Source of the DNA: Rhodospirillales bacterium
GTDB taxonomy: Bacteria; Pseudomonadota; Alphaproteobacteria; Rhodospirillales; Magnetovibrionaceae
Assembly: GCA_024653965.1 (NCBI GenBank)
Contig: JANLGW010000024.1
Coordinates: forward strand, 18,255-82,254
DNA: 64,000 nucleotides
Reading direction: 5' to 3'
Part shown: positions 23,885 through 33,189 of the stretch, one piece after another
How positions within the stretch are numbered: position 1 is the first letter of the stretch
Layout: each line of letters begins with the position of its first letter
The notes under the pieces: generated by a model
Told to the model about the DNA's origin: nothing
What the model saw: only the letters and a program-made list of their open reading frames with translations
The model's database searches: none
Position numbers and translations under genes: made by a program

Positions 23885-23984
23885 GCGTGAATCCCTAGAG
23901 TGCGATCGGCATAGATTGGAGCATTTTTACTTCAATCTATGCCGTGAATCGCCCTCTAACACATGAATAGGGGCGGATTCACGC
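23885..23984. repeat. Dispersed palindromic repeat, copy 2 (long form, nested dyads)
   Basis: Three nested inverted repeats. Outer: GCGTGAATCC (23885-23894) / GGATTCACGC (23975-23984), perfect. Middle: AGAGTGCGAT (23897-23906) / ATCGCCCTCT with one mismatch. Inner: GGCATAGATTG (23908-23918) / CAATCTATGCC (23933-23943), perfect 11 bp. The right end reads CTCTAACACA as in copies 1 and 3. The structure is like a REP/BIME or small MITE; no transposase is nearby. Confidence 0.7.
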
Positions 23985-24009
23985 TTTAGGTGGGATGATT
24001 CCCCCTAAA

Positions 24010-24023
24010 GCGATCCGACCCTA
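24010..24023. repeat. Repeat fragment GCGATCCGACCCTA
   Basis: Reverse complement TAGGGTCGGATCGC occurs exactly inside repeat copy 3 at 57843-57856. It lies 25 bases after copy 2, so it may be a degraded neighbouring unit of the same family. Confidence 0.5.
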
Positions 24024-24150
24024 GAAAAAAGCCACTTTTTAGGCGCTTAGAGCGTTTACATCCTAAGTCGCGCTTGGTATGTTCCGCCCGCGTCAGGACA
24101 GGCGATGTGCGCCCTTGTTTTGGGCGCGATAATGGGTCGGATTTAGACTG

Positions 24151-25086
24151 ATGAAAATCATTGCAGGCAACAGCAACTTGCCGTTGGCACAGGCGATTTC
24201 CCAGGAATTGAAGATTCCCCTGGCGAAAGGCACCATCCGGCGCTTTTCCGACATGGAAATTTTCGTCGAAATCCAGGAAAACGTGCGCGGCGAAGACGTG
24301 TTTGTGATCCAGTCCACTTCGTACCCCGCCAACGACAATCTGATGGAACTGCTGGTTGTGATCGACGCGCTTAGGCGTGGCTCCGCCCGGCGCATTACCG
24401 CCGTGTTGCCGTACTTCGGTTATGCTCGTCAAGACCGTAAACCCGCTCCGCGCACGCCGATTTCCGCCAAGCTGGTGGCCAATATGATTACCGCCGCAGG
24501 TGCCGACCGGGTGTTGACCTTGGATCTGCACGCCGGGCAAATTCAGGGCTTTTTCGATATTCCGTTGGATAATCTGTATGCCGCGCCGGTATTTACCCGC
24601 GACATTCATCAGCGTTTGCACGGTGAAAACAACATTACCGTGGTTTCCCCCGACGTTGGCGGTGTGGTGCGTGCGCGCGCCGTGGCCAAGCGTCTGGAAG
24701 CTGATTTGGCGATTATCGACAAGCGCCGCGAACGCGCGGGTATCTCCGAAGTGATGAACATTATCGGCGACGTTGCAGATCGGCGTTGCATTTTGATCGA
24801 CGATATTGTTGATTCCGGCGGCACGCTTTGTAATGCGGCGGTGGCTTTGAAAGAAGCCGGCGCGAGTGAAGTGTATGCTTACATCACCCATGGGGTGCTT
24901 TCGGGAGGCGCTGTATCGCGCATCGAGGCATCTCCGTTGGAAATGCTGGTGGTTACCGACAGCATTCAGGCCACCGACGCGGTCAAGGGTGCACATAACA
25001 TTGAACAGTTGCCGATCGCGAAGCTGATGGCCGACGCCATCGAGCGCATCAGCACCGAAACCTCGGTTTCGTCGTTGTTCGACTGA
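24151..25086 (+). CDS. prs: Ribose-phosphate pyrophosphokinase
   Basis: Makes PRPP from ribose 5-phosphate and ATP for purine, pyrimidine, His and Trp synthesis. 311 residues. Signatures: [11 protein letters not shown] (flexible region near 32-42), [13 protein letters not shown] (ATP site near 88), [14 protein letters not shown], and the PRPP loop [14 protein letters not shown] near 212-225. Full-length class I enzyme. Followed after 97 bases by rplY, a conserved alphaproteobacterial order. Confidence 0.98.
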   Translation: MKIIAGNSNLPLAQAISQELKIPLAKGTIRRFSDMEIFVEIQENVRGEDVFVIQSTSYPANDNLMELLVVIDALRRGSARRITAVLPYFGYARQDRKPAPRTPISAKLVANMITAAGADRVLTLDLHAGQIQGFFDIPLDNLYAAPVFTRDIHQRLHGENNITVVSPDVGGVVRARAVAKRLEADLAIIDKRRERAGISEVMNIIGDVADRRCILIDDIVDSGGTLCNAAVALKEAGASEVYAYITHGVLSGGAVSRIEASPLEMLVVTDSIQATDAVKGAHNIEQLPIAKLMADAIERISTETSVSSLFD

Positions 25087-25139
25087 TGATTTAAGAATTC
25101 CCGGCCAGGGCCATGAGGGCCAAGGCGGGGTTTGGTGGG

Positions 25140-25161
25140 CGCAGCACCCCTGGAGGCTGCG
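25140..25161 (+). other. Leader hairpin before rplY
   Basis: CGCAGC (25140-25145) and GCTGCG (25156-25161) form a 6-bp stem followed by TCGTTTT. It may be a weak terminator for prs or an rplY leader structure. The strong ribosome site AAGGAG at 25171-25176 follows it. Confidence 0.35.
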
Positions 25162-25183
25162 TCGTTTTAAAAGGAGAAGCCTT

Positions 25184-25852
25184 ATGGCTGAAGCTTATGT
25201 TCTCAGCGCTGAAATGCGCGAGCGGGCAGGTAAGGGGGCAGCCCGCGCGACCCGTCGTTCGGGGCGCGTGCCTGCCGTCATTTATGGTGACAAGAAAGAC
25301 TCGGTGTTGATTTCCGTTGAGCCGGTTGAGCTCATGAAATTCATCAAGACCGGCGGTTTTTTCTCGCACTTGGTTGAACTTCAAGCGGGTAGCGACAAAT
25401 ATCGCGTTATCGCCCGTGACATTCAACTCGATCCGGTCACCGACCGTCCCGTGCATGTCGACTTCATGCGCGTCACGAAGGGCGTGCGCATTGCGGTTCA
25501 TATTCCGATCCACTACATCAACGAAGCGGCTTCGCCGGGTATCAAACGCGGCGGCGTGCTCAACATCGTGCGTCATGACGTCGAGTTGAACGTGTCTCCG
25601 GAAGACATTCCGGAATTCTTAGTCGTTGATCTGGCTGGCACCGATATCGGCGATTCCATCCACATCGGCTCCGTGGCGTTGCCTGCGGGCGTGACGCCGA
25701 CCATCACGGGCCGTAACTTCACGCTTGCTACGCTTGCCGCACCGTCTTCCGTTAAGTCGGCTGGCGATGAAGAAGGCGCAGGCGCACCGGCTGAAGCAGC
25801 ACCCGCCGCAGCAGCTAAGCCGGGCGCCAAGAAAGAGGGCGGCGCGGCGTAA
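25184..25852 (+). CDS. rplY: 50S ribosomal protein L25/general stress protein Ctc
   Basis: Binds 5S rRNA. The two-domain long (CTC-type) form, 222 residues: N-terminal L25 domain (RERAGKGAARATRRSG, AVIYGDKK) to about residue 95, then the C-terminal TL5-like beta domain (VPIHYINEAASPGIKRGG and on). The tail of about 35 residues is Ala/Gly/Lys-rich and probably disordered. Excellent Shine-Dalgarno upstream. It precedes pth by 18 bases. Confidence 0.97.
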   Translation: MAEAYVLSAEMRERAGKGAARATRRSGRVPAVIYGDKKDSVLISVEPVELMKFIKTGGFFSHLVELQAGSDKYRVIARDIQLDPVTDRPVHVDFMRVTKGVRIAVHIPIHYINEAASPGIKRGGVLNIVRHDVELNVSPEDIPEFLVVDLAGTDIGDSIHIGSVALPAGVTPTITGRNFTLATLAAPSSVKSAGDEEGAGAPAEAAPAAAAKPGAKKEGGAA

Positions 25853-25870
25853 GCCACCCCGCAGACGCAC

Positions 25871-26497
25871 ATGCGATTGGTTGTGGGGCTCGGAAATCCC
25901 GGCGAAAAATACGCCAGGAACCGCCACAACATCGGGTTTATGGCGGCGGACGAAATTGTCCGCCGCCATTCCTTTTCCGCCTTTCGTGCAAAATTTTCAG
26001 GCCAAGTGGCCGAAGGTTCGATTGGCGGCGAGAAGGTCATCGTGCTCAAACCGATGACGTACATGAACGAGTCCGGGCGGGCCGTGGCGGAAGCGGCGAC
26101 GTTTTACAAGATCAACATCGAAGATATCGTCGTGCTGCATGACGAATTGGATCTGGCGCCGGGTAAATTGCGCGTCAAGCGCGGCGGCGGACACGCGGGG
26201 CATAATGGCCTGCGTTCGATCCACGCCCATGTCGGTGAAGCCTATGCGCGCTTGCGCCTCGGCATTGGCCATCCTGGGCATAAGGATCAGGTCACGGGCC
26301 ATGTGCTGAACGATTTTGCCAAGGCCGATAGCGATTGGCTAATGCCGCTGCTGGGTGCGGTGGCCGATCATATCGACTTGGTGTTTGCGGCCAAGGATGC
26401 CGATTTTATGTCGCGGGTCATGTTGGCGGTTCAGCCGCCACGTGAAGCGAAAACCAACCCGTCCGCCAATGCGGATGAAAACAAGGAAAACAACTGA
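25871..26497 (+). CDS. pth: Peptidyl-tRNA hydrolase
   Basis: Recycles peptidyl-tRNA released from stalled ribosomes. The N-terminus [20 protein letters not shown] carries the catalytic His19. [10 protein letters not shown] (residues about 59-68) and [27 protein letters not shown] follow, all intact. The C-terminal tail of about 20 residues is Lys/Asn-rich and longer than in E. coli. The stop shares one base with the ychF start (TGATG), indicating coupled translation. Confidence 0.97.
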   Translation: MRLVVGLGNPGEKYARNRHNIGFMAADEIVRRHSFSAFRAKFSGQVAEGSIGGEKVIVLKPMTYMNESGRAVAEAATFYKINIEDIVVLHDELDLAPGKLRVKRGGGHAGHNGLRSIHAHVGEAYARLRLGIGHPGHKDQVTGHVLNDFAKADSDWLMPLLGAVADHIDLVFAAKDADFMSRVMLAVQPPREAKTNPSANADENKENN

Positions 26498-27597
26498 TGG
26501 GTTTCAAGTGCGGTATTGTGGGTCTTCCCAACGTCGGCAAGTCCACGCTTTTCAATGCGCTCACCGCCACTCAGGCGGCCGAGGCGGCGAACTTTCCGTT
26601 CTGCACCATCGAGCCCAATGTGGGCCGGGTCAGCGTGCCCGATCCGCGTCTCGACATCATCGCCAAAATCGGCGGTTCGGCGAAAATCATTCCCACCCAA
26701 TTGGAATTCGTCGATATCGCAGGGCTGGTGCGCGGCGCTTCCAAGGGGGAAGGTTTGGGCAATCAGTTTCTCGCCAACATCCGCGAAGTGGATGCGATCA
26801 TCAAAGTGGTGCGCTGCTTCGAAGACGATAACGTCACCCACGTCGAGGGCAGCATCGATCCCATCCGCGACGCGGAAACCATCGAAACGGAATTGATGCT
26901 GGCCGATTTGGAAAGCCTGGAAAAGCGCGTGACGGCGTTGACCAAAAAGGCGAAGGGTGGCGACAAGGATTCCAAGCAGTTGCTGGATATTGTCGAACGG
27001 GTGCTCAAGGCGCTTGAAGAAGGCAAACCCGCGCGCACGGTGCAGGTATCGCCGGACGATCAAAAAGCGTTCCAGATGCTGCAATTGCTGACCTCCAAGC
27101 CGATCTTGTACGTGTGCAATGTGGATGAAGATTCTGCGGCCACCGGCAACGCGCTATCGGCCAGGGTCGCCGAAATGGCGGCGGCGCAGGGGGCGGGCAC
27201 GGTGGTGATTTCGGCCAAGATCGAAGAAGAAGTCAGCCAGCTCGACGACGAAGCGGAAAAGAAGGAATTTCTGGAAACGTTGGGTCTGAAAGAAACCGGT
27301 CTGGCGCAGGTGATCCGCGCAGGGTACGCGCTGTTGGATCTGATTACGTTCTTTACCGTCGGGCCGAAGGAAACCCGCGCCTGGACCATCCGCAAGGGTG
27401 CCAAGGCGCCGCAGGCTGCAGGGGAAATCCACACCGATTTCGAGCGTGGCTTTATCCGGGCCGAAACCATGGCCTATGACGATTTTGTCAAGCTGGGCGG
27501 CGAGCAGGCGTGTAAAGACGCCGGCAAGGTGCGCCAGGAAGGCAAGGAATACGTGGTGCAAGACGGCGATTTGATGCTGTTTAGGTTCAACGTTTAG
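26497..27597 (+). CDS. ychF: Redox-responsive ribosome-binding ATPase YchF
   Basis: Obg-related P-loop protein with ATP preference, 366 residues. G1 is [14 protein letters not shown] near residue 8, G3 is [20 protein letters not shown], and the NKxD position reads NVDED as in other YchF. A coiled-coil insertion lies between about 125 and 200, and a TGS domain is at the C-terminus ([14 protein letters not shown]). The rplY-pth-ychF order is broadly conserved. Confidence 0.97.
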   Translation: MGFKCGIVGLPNVGKSTLFNALTATQAAEAANFPFCTIEPNVGRVSVPDPRLDIIAKIGGSAKIIPTQLEFVDIAGLVRGASKGEGLGNQFLANIREVDAIIKVVRCFEDDNVTHVEGSIDPIRDAETIETELMLADLESLEKRVTALTKKAKGGDKDSKQLLDIVERVLKALEEGKPARTVQVSPDDQKAFQMLQLLTSKPILYVCNVDEDSAATGNALSARVAEMAAAQGAGTVVISAKIEEEVSQLDDEAEKKEFLETLGLKETGLAQVIRAGYALLDLITFFTVGPKETRAWTIRKGAKAPQAAGEIHTDFERGFIRAETMAYDDFVKLGGEQACKDAGKVRQEGKEYVVQDGDLMLFRFNV

Positions 27598-27691
27598 CCC
27601 CGCTTCGGTTCAGGTTTTTATTGCGGCATAAGGGTTTCTGTTCGATAACATTAAGGCTCGAAAACGAACATACTCAGGGGGACGTGAGGGC

Positions 27692-28579
27692 ATGAGCACA
27701 CCTGGAACCCCGCCGGTCATTGGCGTGATCGGCGGCAGCGGCATCTACGAAATCGACGGCCTGCACAATACGCGCTGGCAGAAGGTCGAAAGCTCCTTCG
27801 GCACGCCGTCCGACGAACTGCTGTTCGGCGAACTGGACGGCCAGAAGATGGTGTTTTTGCCGCGCCATGGTCGCGGTCACCGCATTCCCCCGTCGGAAGT
27901 CAATTTTCGCGCCAACATCGATGCGCTCAAACGCGCGGGCGTGACGGAAATTCTTTCCGTTTCGGCGTGCGGTTCGCTCAAAGAAGACTTGCCGCCGGGC
28001 ACCTTCGTTATTTGTGATCAGTTTATCGACCGCACTTTCGCTCGCGACAAAAGCTTTTTTGGAGCGGGGCTGGTGGCGCATGTGGCGCTGGGTGATCCGG
28101 TCTGCACACGGCTGGGCGATGCCCTCGAAGAAGCCGCCAAGGCCTTGGGCCTCAAACATCAGCGGCGTGGCACCTATCTGGCGATGGAAGGCCCGCAATT
28201 TTCCACCCAGGCGGAATCGCATCTCTATCGCAGCTGGGGCTGCGATGTGATCGGCATGACCAACATGCCCGAAGCCAAATTGGCCCGCGAGGCCGAGATG
28301 TGTTACGCCACCGTCGCCATGGTCACCGATTTCGACTGCTGGCACCCGGACCACGATCACGTCACCGTGGACAGCATCATCAAGACACTGCTCGACAACG
28401 CCGACAAGGGCCGCGCCTTGGTTAAGGCCGTGACGCCCAAGCTGGCGGCGCGTAGCGGGCGGTGTTCGTCCGGCTGTCATACCGCGCTGGATACCGCTAT
28501 CATTACCGCTCCCGATGCCCGCGATCCGGCCATGATCAAAAAGCTCGATGCCGTCGCGGGGCGGGTTTTGAAAGGCTAA
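27692..28579 (+). CDS. mtnP: S-methyl-5'-thioadenosine phosphorylase
   Basis: Phosphorolysis of methylthioadenosine (by-product of polyamine and homoserine lactone synthesis) to adenine and methylthioribose 1-phosphate. 295 residues; [14 protein letters not shown] at the N-terminus, the phosphate-binding [20 protein letters not shown] (about 53-72), and the substrate loop [18 protein letters not shown]. The MTA-specific rather than inosine-type signature supports mtnP. First gene of a three-gene set with mtnA and a class II aldolase. Confidence 0.95.
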   Translation: MSTPGTPPVIGVIGGSGIYEIDGLHNTRWQKVESSFGTPSDELLFGELDGQKMVFLPRHGRGHRIPPSEVNFRANIDALKRAGVTEILSVSACGSLKEDLPPGTFVICDQFIDRTFARDKSFFGAGLVAHVALGDPVCTRLGDALEEAAKALGLKHQRRGTYLAMEGPQFSTQAESHLYRSWGCDVIGMTNMPEAKLAREAEMCYATVAMVTDFDCWHPDHDHVTVDSIIKTLLDNADKGRALVKAVTPKLAARSGRCSSGCHTALDTAIITAPDARDPAMIKKLDAVAGRVLKG

Positions 28580-28583
28580 CGCC

Positions 28584-29693
28584 ATGAAAGTCAACGGCAC
28601 CCCTACGCGCACCATCTGGCCTAGCGCCGACGGCCAATCGGTAGAGATTATCGATCAGACCAAGCTGCCGTTCGCGTTCGAGACGGTTGAGTTGGATACG
28701 GTGAACGAAGCCGCGCACGCGATCTTCGATATGCTGGTGCGCGGCGCGCCCTTGATTGGCGCTACGGCGGCGTATGGCATGGCCTTGGCGATGAAGACCG
28801 ACCCCAGTGACGCCAATATGGCGCGTGCGTACAAGACTCTGTTCGAAGCGCGCCCCACGGCGGTCAACTTGCGCTGGGCCATCGACGAAATGAAATCGAC
28901 GCTCGATCCCATCGCGCCGGAAGATCGCTTCGCGCGCGCGATGCAGCGCGCCGCCGAGATTTGCGACGAAGACGTGGCGATCTGTTCGGCCATCGGCGAT
29001 CACGGCAAGGAACTGATTCAGGTCGCGTATGAAAAGGCCGGCAAGTCGCGCGCGGTGAACGTGCTCACCCACTGCAATGCCGGGTGGCTCGCCACCGTGG
29101 ATTGGGGTACCGCCATCGCACCGATCTATAAAGCCCATGACGCGGGCATCCCGGTGCATGTGTGGGTGGATGAAACCCGTCCGCGCAACCAAGGCGCCAG
29201 CCTGACGGCGTGGGAACTGTACCAACATGGCGTGGCGCACACCGTCATCGCCGACAACGCGGGTGGGCATCTGATGCAGCGCGGCAAGGTTGATATGTGT
29301 ATCGTCGGCACCGACCGCACCACCTCCATCGGCGACGTGTGCAACAAGATCGGCACCTATTTGAAGGCGCTTGCCGCCAAGGATAACAACGTGCCGTTTT
29401 ACGTGGCATTGCCCGGACCTACCATCGACTGGACCTTGAAACAGGGCCGCGACATCCCCATCGAAGAACGCGATGCCACCGAAGTCACCGAAATGACGGG
29501 CAAGGACCATGCGGGCAAGCTGCATACCGTGCGCGTGGTGTCCGAAGGGTCGCGCGCCGCCAATCCGGCGTTCGACGTCACGCCCAATTATTTGGTGAGC
29601 AAGCTGATCACCGAGCGCGGCGTGTGTGAACCGTCGGAAGAAGGCCTGCGTTCGCTCTATCCGGAACAAGCCGGCGCATGGGACGACAAATAA
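28584..29693 (+). CDS. mtnA: S-methyl-5-thioribose-1-phosphate isomerase
   Basis: Converts methylthioribose 1-phosphate to methylthioribulose 1-phosphate. eIF2B-alpha-like fold, 369 residues. The catalytic Cys lies in [14 protein letters not shown] (near residue 163) and the catalytic Asp in [32 protein letters not shown] near the N-terminus is also typical. It begins 4 bases after mtnP and is immediately followed by the aldolase. Confidence 0.96.
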   Translation: MKVNGTPTRTIWPSADGQSVEIIDQTKLPFAFETVELDTVNEAAHAIFDMLVRGAPLIGATAAYGMALAMKTDPSDANMARAYKTLFEARPTAVNLRWAIDEMKSTLDPIAPEDRFARAMQRAAEICDEDVAICSAIGDHGKELIQVAYEKAGKSRAVNVLTHCNAGWLATVDWGTAIAPIYKAHDAGIPVHVWVDETRPRNQGASLTAWELYQHGVAHTVIADNAGGHLMQRGKVDMCIVGTDRTTSIGDVCNKIGTYLKALAAKDNNVPFYVALPGPTIDWTLKQGRDIPIEERDATEVTEMTGKDHAGKLHTVRVVSEGSRAANPAFDVTPNYLVSKLITERGVCEPSEEGLRSLYPEQAGAWDDK

Positions 29694-30350
29694 ATGCGCC
29701 ACGCCGATTTAAGAAAACAGATCATCCAGACCGCGTTGCAACTCAATACGACGGGCTTGAGCGCGGGTTCGTCGGGCAACGTGTCGGCGCGGGTCGAAGA
29801 CGAAGGGTTTTTGATCACGCCGTCGGGTGTGAAGTACCACAAGCTTCGTGCCAAAGACATCGTATTGGTGGATTTCGACGGCGGCGTTCGGGGCCGTCTA
29901 GCACCTTCGAGCGAATGGCGCCTGCATCTGGATATTTACAAACAGCGCCCTGAAGCCAAGGCCATCGTGCATGCCCACCCGCCCTATGCTACCGCGCTGG
30001 CATGCCTCAACAAAGGTATTCCGGCGTTTCACTACATGGTGGCGGCGGCGGGCGGTAAGGATATTCGCTGCTGTCGGTATGAACTTTTCGGCACGCAGGA
30101 ATTATCCGATGCGGTGCGGGAAGCCTTGCAGGGAAGGCGCGCGTGTTTGATGGGCCACCATGGGCTGGTCGCTTTTGGCGATGATCTGGAAAAAGCCATG
30201 AGCCTAGCGGTCGAGGTGGAAGTCCTGGCCCAGCAGTATCAACTGGTGTTGCAAATGGGCGAGCCGAAACTGCTCAGCGATGCAGAAATGGACGACGTCC
30301 TGCATCGCTTTTTGTCCTACGGCGACAACGCGCAGAAGGCTAAAGACTAA
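29694..30350 (+). CDS. ald2: Class II aldolase, likely methylthioribulose 1-phosphate aldolase (Ald2-like)
   Basis: Zn-dependent class II aldolase/adducin fold, 218 residues. GLSAGSSGNVSARV near residue 21 binds phosphate. Metal ligands are His in VHAHPPYATAL and His in MGHHGLVAFGDDLEKA; the catalytic acid lies in SSEWRLHLDIY. The start codon directly abuts the mtnA stop. In Rhodospirillum rubrum the set mtnP-mtnA-ald2 forms a shunt that splits methylthioribulose 1-phosphate into DHAP and methylthioacetaldehyde. The same order here supports that role; MtnB dehydratase or a fuculose/ribulose-type aldolase is the alternative. No MtnC/D/E genes are near. Confidence 0.8.
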   Translation: MRHADLRKQIIQTALQLNTTGLSAGSSGNVSARVEDEGFLITPSGVKYHKLRAKDIVLVDFDGGVRGRLAPSSEWRLHLDIYKQRPEAKAIVHAHPPYATALACLNKGIPAFHYMVAAAGGKDIRCCRYELFGTQELSDAVREALQGRRACLMGHHGLVAFGDDLEKAMSLAVEVEVLAQQYQLVLQMGEPKLLSDAEMDDVLHRFLSYGDNAQKAKD

Positions 30351-30721
30351 AAACCCCCGCCAGCCGCGCAAGACCTGAAGCGCCCGAGCTGTAAGCATCG
30401 CCGTAAGGCATCGGCTTCTTCATCCTGCATAAAAAGTGACGGAACGAAGCCATTTTCTTCAACGATTTCAAAGAGCGGTGTTTTCGCGTGCGCCACTCCG
30501 GCGCGCCACGGGCGGCGGAACGGCTCCGCGAGAACTAGGAATATATACCACATTTTTGCGCGGTTGTAAATGCCGTTTGTTTGCGCCCGCCGCGCGTCAT
30601 GCCGCCTTGACAGGTTTGGACGATTGCCCTAATTTTGGTCTGTATTTGGACGGTTGTCCTAATAAAAGCGCGGGCATTTCCCGCAGCCGAAACTACATGA
30701 GGCGGTTGGAAGGGGTAAGGG
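30351..30721. other. Intergenic region with TetR operator-promoter
   Basis: 371 bases. The right part (30607-30663) carries the promoter and paired operators described separately. The left part is GC-rich with no clear terminator for the aldolase gene. A minus-strand reading frame of 68 codons (30347-30553, ending LQLGRFRSCAAGGGF) exists, but has no recognisable domain or ribosome site; it could be a gene remnant, so I do not call it. Confidence 0.5.
30607..30663 (+). promoter_or_regulatory. Sigma70-type promoter with two operators for the TetR gene
   Basis: TTGACA (30607-30612), 17-base spacer, TAATTT (30630-30635). The spacer is occupied by TTTGGACGATTGCCCTAAT (30615-30633). A second copy, TTTGGACGGTTGTCCTAAT, is at 30645-30663, exactly 30 bp downstream (about three helical turns). 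Both have the inverted core GGAC-N4-GTCC (the first with one mismatch). This is the expected layout for autorepression by the TetR encoded at 30722. Confidence 0.8.
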
Positions 30722-31333
30722 ATGCACGATAATCCGACACGGGACCGTATAGTGAAGGCTTCGGATCAACTTTTCTATGAGCGGGGTTACGAGCATACGT
30801 CCTTTGCGGATATCGCGGACGCGGTGCGGATATCGCGGGGCAATTTCTACTACTACTTCAAAACCAAGGACGAAATTCTGGATGCCGTGATCGCCGCGCG
30901 TCTGGCGAATACCCGCGCCATGCTGAACACGTGGGAAATCGAGGGCGAGACTCCCGCCGAGCGCATCCGGAGCTTCATCCACATCCTGGTGGCGAACCGG
31001 GCCAAGATCAAACGATATGGCTGTCCGGTTGGTACGCTGTGCACCGAACTGGCGAAACTGGGCCATGCCTCGCAAGGAGAGGCGAACAAGTTGTTCACGC
31101 TGTTTAGGACTTGGCTGCGCCGCCAGTTCGCCCTGCTCGGACGCGAGGCGGATGGCGACACCCTGGCGATGCACCTCCTGGCCCGCAGTCAAGGGGTCGC
31201 CACCCTAGCGAGCGCATTCCATGACGAGAAATTTATTGCCCAGGAGGTCGAACTGATGGACGCATGGCTGGATGCGTGCACGGGAGGTGCGACTTCCCCG
31301 GTGGCCGTTAAACGCAAAGGAAGGAGAACCTGA
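30722..31333 (+). CDS. TetR/AcrR family transcriptional regulator
   Basis: 203 residues. N-terminal helix-turn-helix (about residues 8-52): RDRIVKASDQLFYERGY, FADIADAVRISRGNFYYYFK. The ligand domain has CPVGTLCTEL, found in the TetR_C subgroup often next to YciI or small reductase genes. A paired operator stands upstream, so it is probably self-regulated and controls the YciI gene, which starts at the last base of its stop codon. The inducer is unknown. Confidence 0.9.
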   Translation: MHDNPTRDRIVKASDQLFYERGYEHTSFADIADAVRISRGNFYYYFKTKDEILDAVIAARLANTRAMLNTWEIEGETPAERIRSFIHILVANRAKIKRYGCPVGTLCTELAKLGHASQGEANKLFTLFRTWLRRQFALLGREADGDTLAMHLLARSQGVATLASAFHDEKFIAQEVELMDAWLDACTGGATSPVAVKRKGRRT

Positions 31334-31620
31334 TGTTCGTCGTACTTCTCAAATTCTCCGGCAAAAAAGACCAAGCCGGGCGGCATATGGAGGGCCACAA
31401 GTCGTGGCTCCAGAGCGGTTTTGACGACGGCGTGTTTGTGGTGGCGGGCAGCCTTCAACCCAATCAGGGCGGCGCGGTGATAGTATATAACACGTCCCGG
31501 GATGCATTGCGGAAACGGGTGGAGGCCGATCCGTTTGTCGCCGAGGGAGTTGTCAAAGCAGAGATTCTCGAAATCTCGCCTTTCAGGGCCGAGGAAAGGC
31601 TGGCGTTCCTTTTGGACTGA
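31333..31620 (+). CDS. YciI family protein
   Basis: Dimeric alpha/beta ferredoxin-like protein of 95 residues. Seen are MFVVLLKFSGKK, HKSWLQSGFDDG (the His in the shallow pocket of YciI folds), VAGSLQPNQGG, and ADPFVAEGV, where Asp/Pro/Phe are family-conserved. Activity is not established for most members. Translationally coupled to the TetR gene, so likely its regulated target. Confidence 0.88.
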   Translation: MFVVLLKFSGKKDQAGRHMEGHKSWLQSGFDDGVFVVAGSLQPNQGGAVIVYNTSRDALRKRVEADPFVAEGVVKAEILEISPFRAEERLAFLLD

Positions 31621-31654
31621 CGCGTCATAGGCACTACGGGGCAAGGGTGGATTC

Positions 31655-32263
31655 ATGAGCACGACGATCAAAGGTTCGGATGGCAAGGAGCGGTGCCGCT
31701 GGTGCGCCGCCACGGCGGACTATCTAGCCTATCACGATACCGAGTGGGGCTTTCCGGTCGGCGACGACCGCCGATTGTTCGAGAAATTGAGCCTTGAAGG
31801 CTTCCAGTCGGGATTGAGCTGGCGCACCATCCTCACCAAGCGCGAGAACTTCCGCGCGGCCTTTCACGGTTTCGATTTCGACAAAATCGCGCACTTCACG
31901 CGGCGCGACGTCGAGCGCCTGCTCAAGGATGAGGGAATCGTCCGTCACCGGGGCAAAATCGAGGCGGTCATAAACAACGCCCAGCGGGCGCGGGAACTGG
32001 TGGAACGGGAAGGTTCGCTCGCGGCTTACATCTGGCGCTATGAACCCGGCAGGGCTCATCTCGCTATGCCGCAGACGATGTCGACCTCCGCGGAGTCGGT
32101 GGCGTTATCCAAGGATTTGAAGAAACAAGGCTGGAAGTTTGTCGGCCCAACGACGGTGTACGCCTTCATGCAGGCCATGGGGTTGATTAATGACCACGCC
32201 GAAGGATGCGTCATTCGGGCCAAGGCCGAGAGCGCCCGTAAAAACTTCAAGCGTCCGGGGTGA
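31655..32263 (+). CDS. tag: DNA-3-methyladenine glycosylase I
   Basis: Excises 3-methyladenine from alkylated DNA. 202 residues. The zinc ligands are expected from CRWC near residue 14, YHDTEWG (His near 28) and the C-terminal HAEGC (His and Cys). The FEKLSLEGFQSGLSWRTIL stretch and the lesion-pocket KRENFRAAFHGFD are typical. It may be in the TetR-YciI transcription unit (34-base gap). It ends at a bidirectional terminator. Confidence 0.94.
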   Translation: MSTTIKGSDGKERCRWCAATADYLAYHDTEWGFPVGDDRRLFEKLSLEGFQSGLSWRTILTKRENFRAAFHGFDFDKIAHFTRRDVERLLKDEGIVRHRGKIEAVINNAQRARELVEREGSLAAYIWRYEPGRAHLAMPQTMSTSAESVALSKDLKKQGWKFVGPTTVYAFMQAMGLINDHAEGCVIRAKAESARKNFKRPG

Positions 32264-32296
32264 ATATTGAAGGCGCATAGGGACACCGGAAAACGC

Positions 32297-32327
32297 AAAC
32301 CCCCGCCTGATCTAGACGGGGGTTTTT
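32297..32327. terminator. Bidirectional terminator between tag and petC
   Basis: Stem AAACCCCCG (32297-32305) / CGGGGGTTT (32317-32325) with an 11-base loop, U-tract TTTTT on the plus strand and AAA tract on the other. Serves convergent tag and petABC. Confidence 0.9.
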
Positions 32328-32349
32328 AGTTACAGCACTGGCCGGAGCA

Positions 32350-33186
32350 TCAGCCCGGCAGTTTGTGTTTGTCGAGTTCCTGTTGGTATTGTTCCACATA
32401 CGGGCCATGGGTGTATTCGTCCAGGCAGATGCGGTTCCAGATGCGGCGCTTGAGCGCGTACATCATGGCGGTCAAGACGATCAGATACAGCATCACCTTA
32501 ACGCCCAACGCTTTGCGTTCTTCCAGTTCCGGTTCGGCGCTCCAAGCGAGGAACGTGACGATGTCGCGCGCATGCTGGTCCAAGGTCGCCGGGGTGCCGT
32601 CATCATATTCCACCGTCTCGTCGCTGAGCGGCGGGGTCATGAAAATCTGGTTGCCGTGGAAGTAGGTGTTGTAGAACGTGCCTTCGGCCAACTCGAAGCC
32701 TTCCGGCGCTTCATCCTTGTAGCCCGTCAGCAGGCTGTAGATGTAATCCGGGCCGCCGACGCGGGCCTTGGTGATGACCGAAAGATCGGGCGGGTACGCG
32801 CCGCCGTTGGCGTAACGCGAGGCCTTTTCGTTGGGATACGGAGCGACGATGCGATCGGACAGTCGCGCCGGGCGGCTGAACATTTCGCCTTCGTCGTTGG
32901 GGCCGTCTTTGACTTCATATTCTGCGGCCAATGCCTTGACCGTATCTTCATCGATGCCGATGTCGACCAGATTGCGATACGCCACCATATCTAAAGAGTG
33001 ACAGCTATTGCAAACTTCAAAGAAGACATGGCTGCCGCGTTTGAGGGCGGCGCGGTCGAAGGTGCCGAACAGGCCTTCAAAAGACCATTGAATGTCGATC
33101 GGCTTTACGCCTTCGCCTTCGGCAAATGCGGGGGTGCTCAGGATCAGGCTCATGCCCGCAACGGCGGTAAATATAACTTTACGCAT
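32350..33186 (-). CDS. petC: Cytochrome c1, bc1 complex
   Basis: Heme c subunit that passes electrons from the Rieske protein to cytochrome c. 278 residues with an N-terminal signal peptide (about 1-22). Heme motif CNSCH with the usual SLDMVAYRNL following (near residue 56). RYANGGAYPPDLS and the C-terminal anchor helix VKVMLYLIVLTAMMYAL are as in other c1 proteins. Last gene of petABC, 3 bases after petB. Confidence 0.97.
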   Translation of the reverse strand: MRKVIFTAVAGMSLILSTPAFAEGEGVKPIDIQWSFEGLFGTFDRAALKRGSHVFFEVCNSCHSLDMVAYRNLVDIGIDEDTVKALAAEYEVKDGPNDEGEMFSRPARLSDRIVAPYPNEKASRYANGGAYPPDLSVITKARVGGPDYIYSLLTGYKDEAPEGFELAEGTFYNTYFHGNQIFMTPPLSDETVEYDDGTPATLDQHARDIVTFLAWSAEPELEERKALGVKVMLYLIVLTAMMYALKRRIWNRICLDEYTHGPYVEQYQQELDKHKLPG

Positions 33187-33189
33187 GGC

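Larger units (their letters stand above)
23860..24150. other. Intergenic region filled by palindromic repeat elements
   Basis: The 291 bases before prs contain repeat copy 2 (23885-23984) and a fragment at 24010-24023 shared with copy 3. The prs promoter must lie in the remaining part; no clear -10/-35 was singled out. TTAGAGCG at 24047-24054 is reminiscent of the repeat end, but weak. Confidence 0.5.

Noticed and set aside
27598..27691. Possible SAM or other riboswitch before mtnP
   Set aside because: The 94-base gap shows no recognisable riboswitch core and is too short for most SAM classes.
30347..30553. Possible 68-residue minus-strand gene
   Set aside because: No domain, no ribosome site and convergent overlap with the aldolase end; kept only as a remark in the gap entry.
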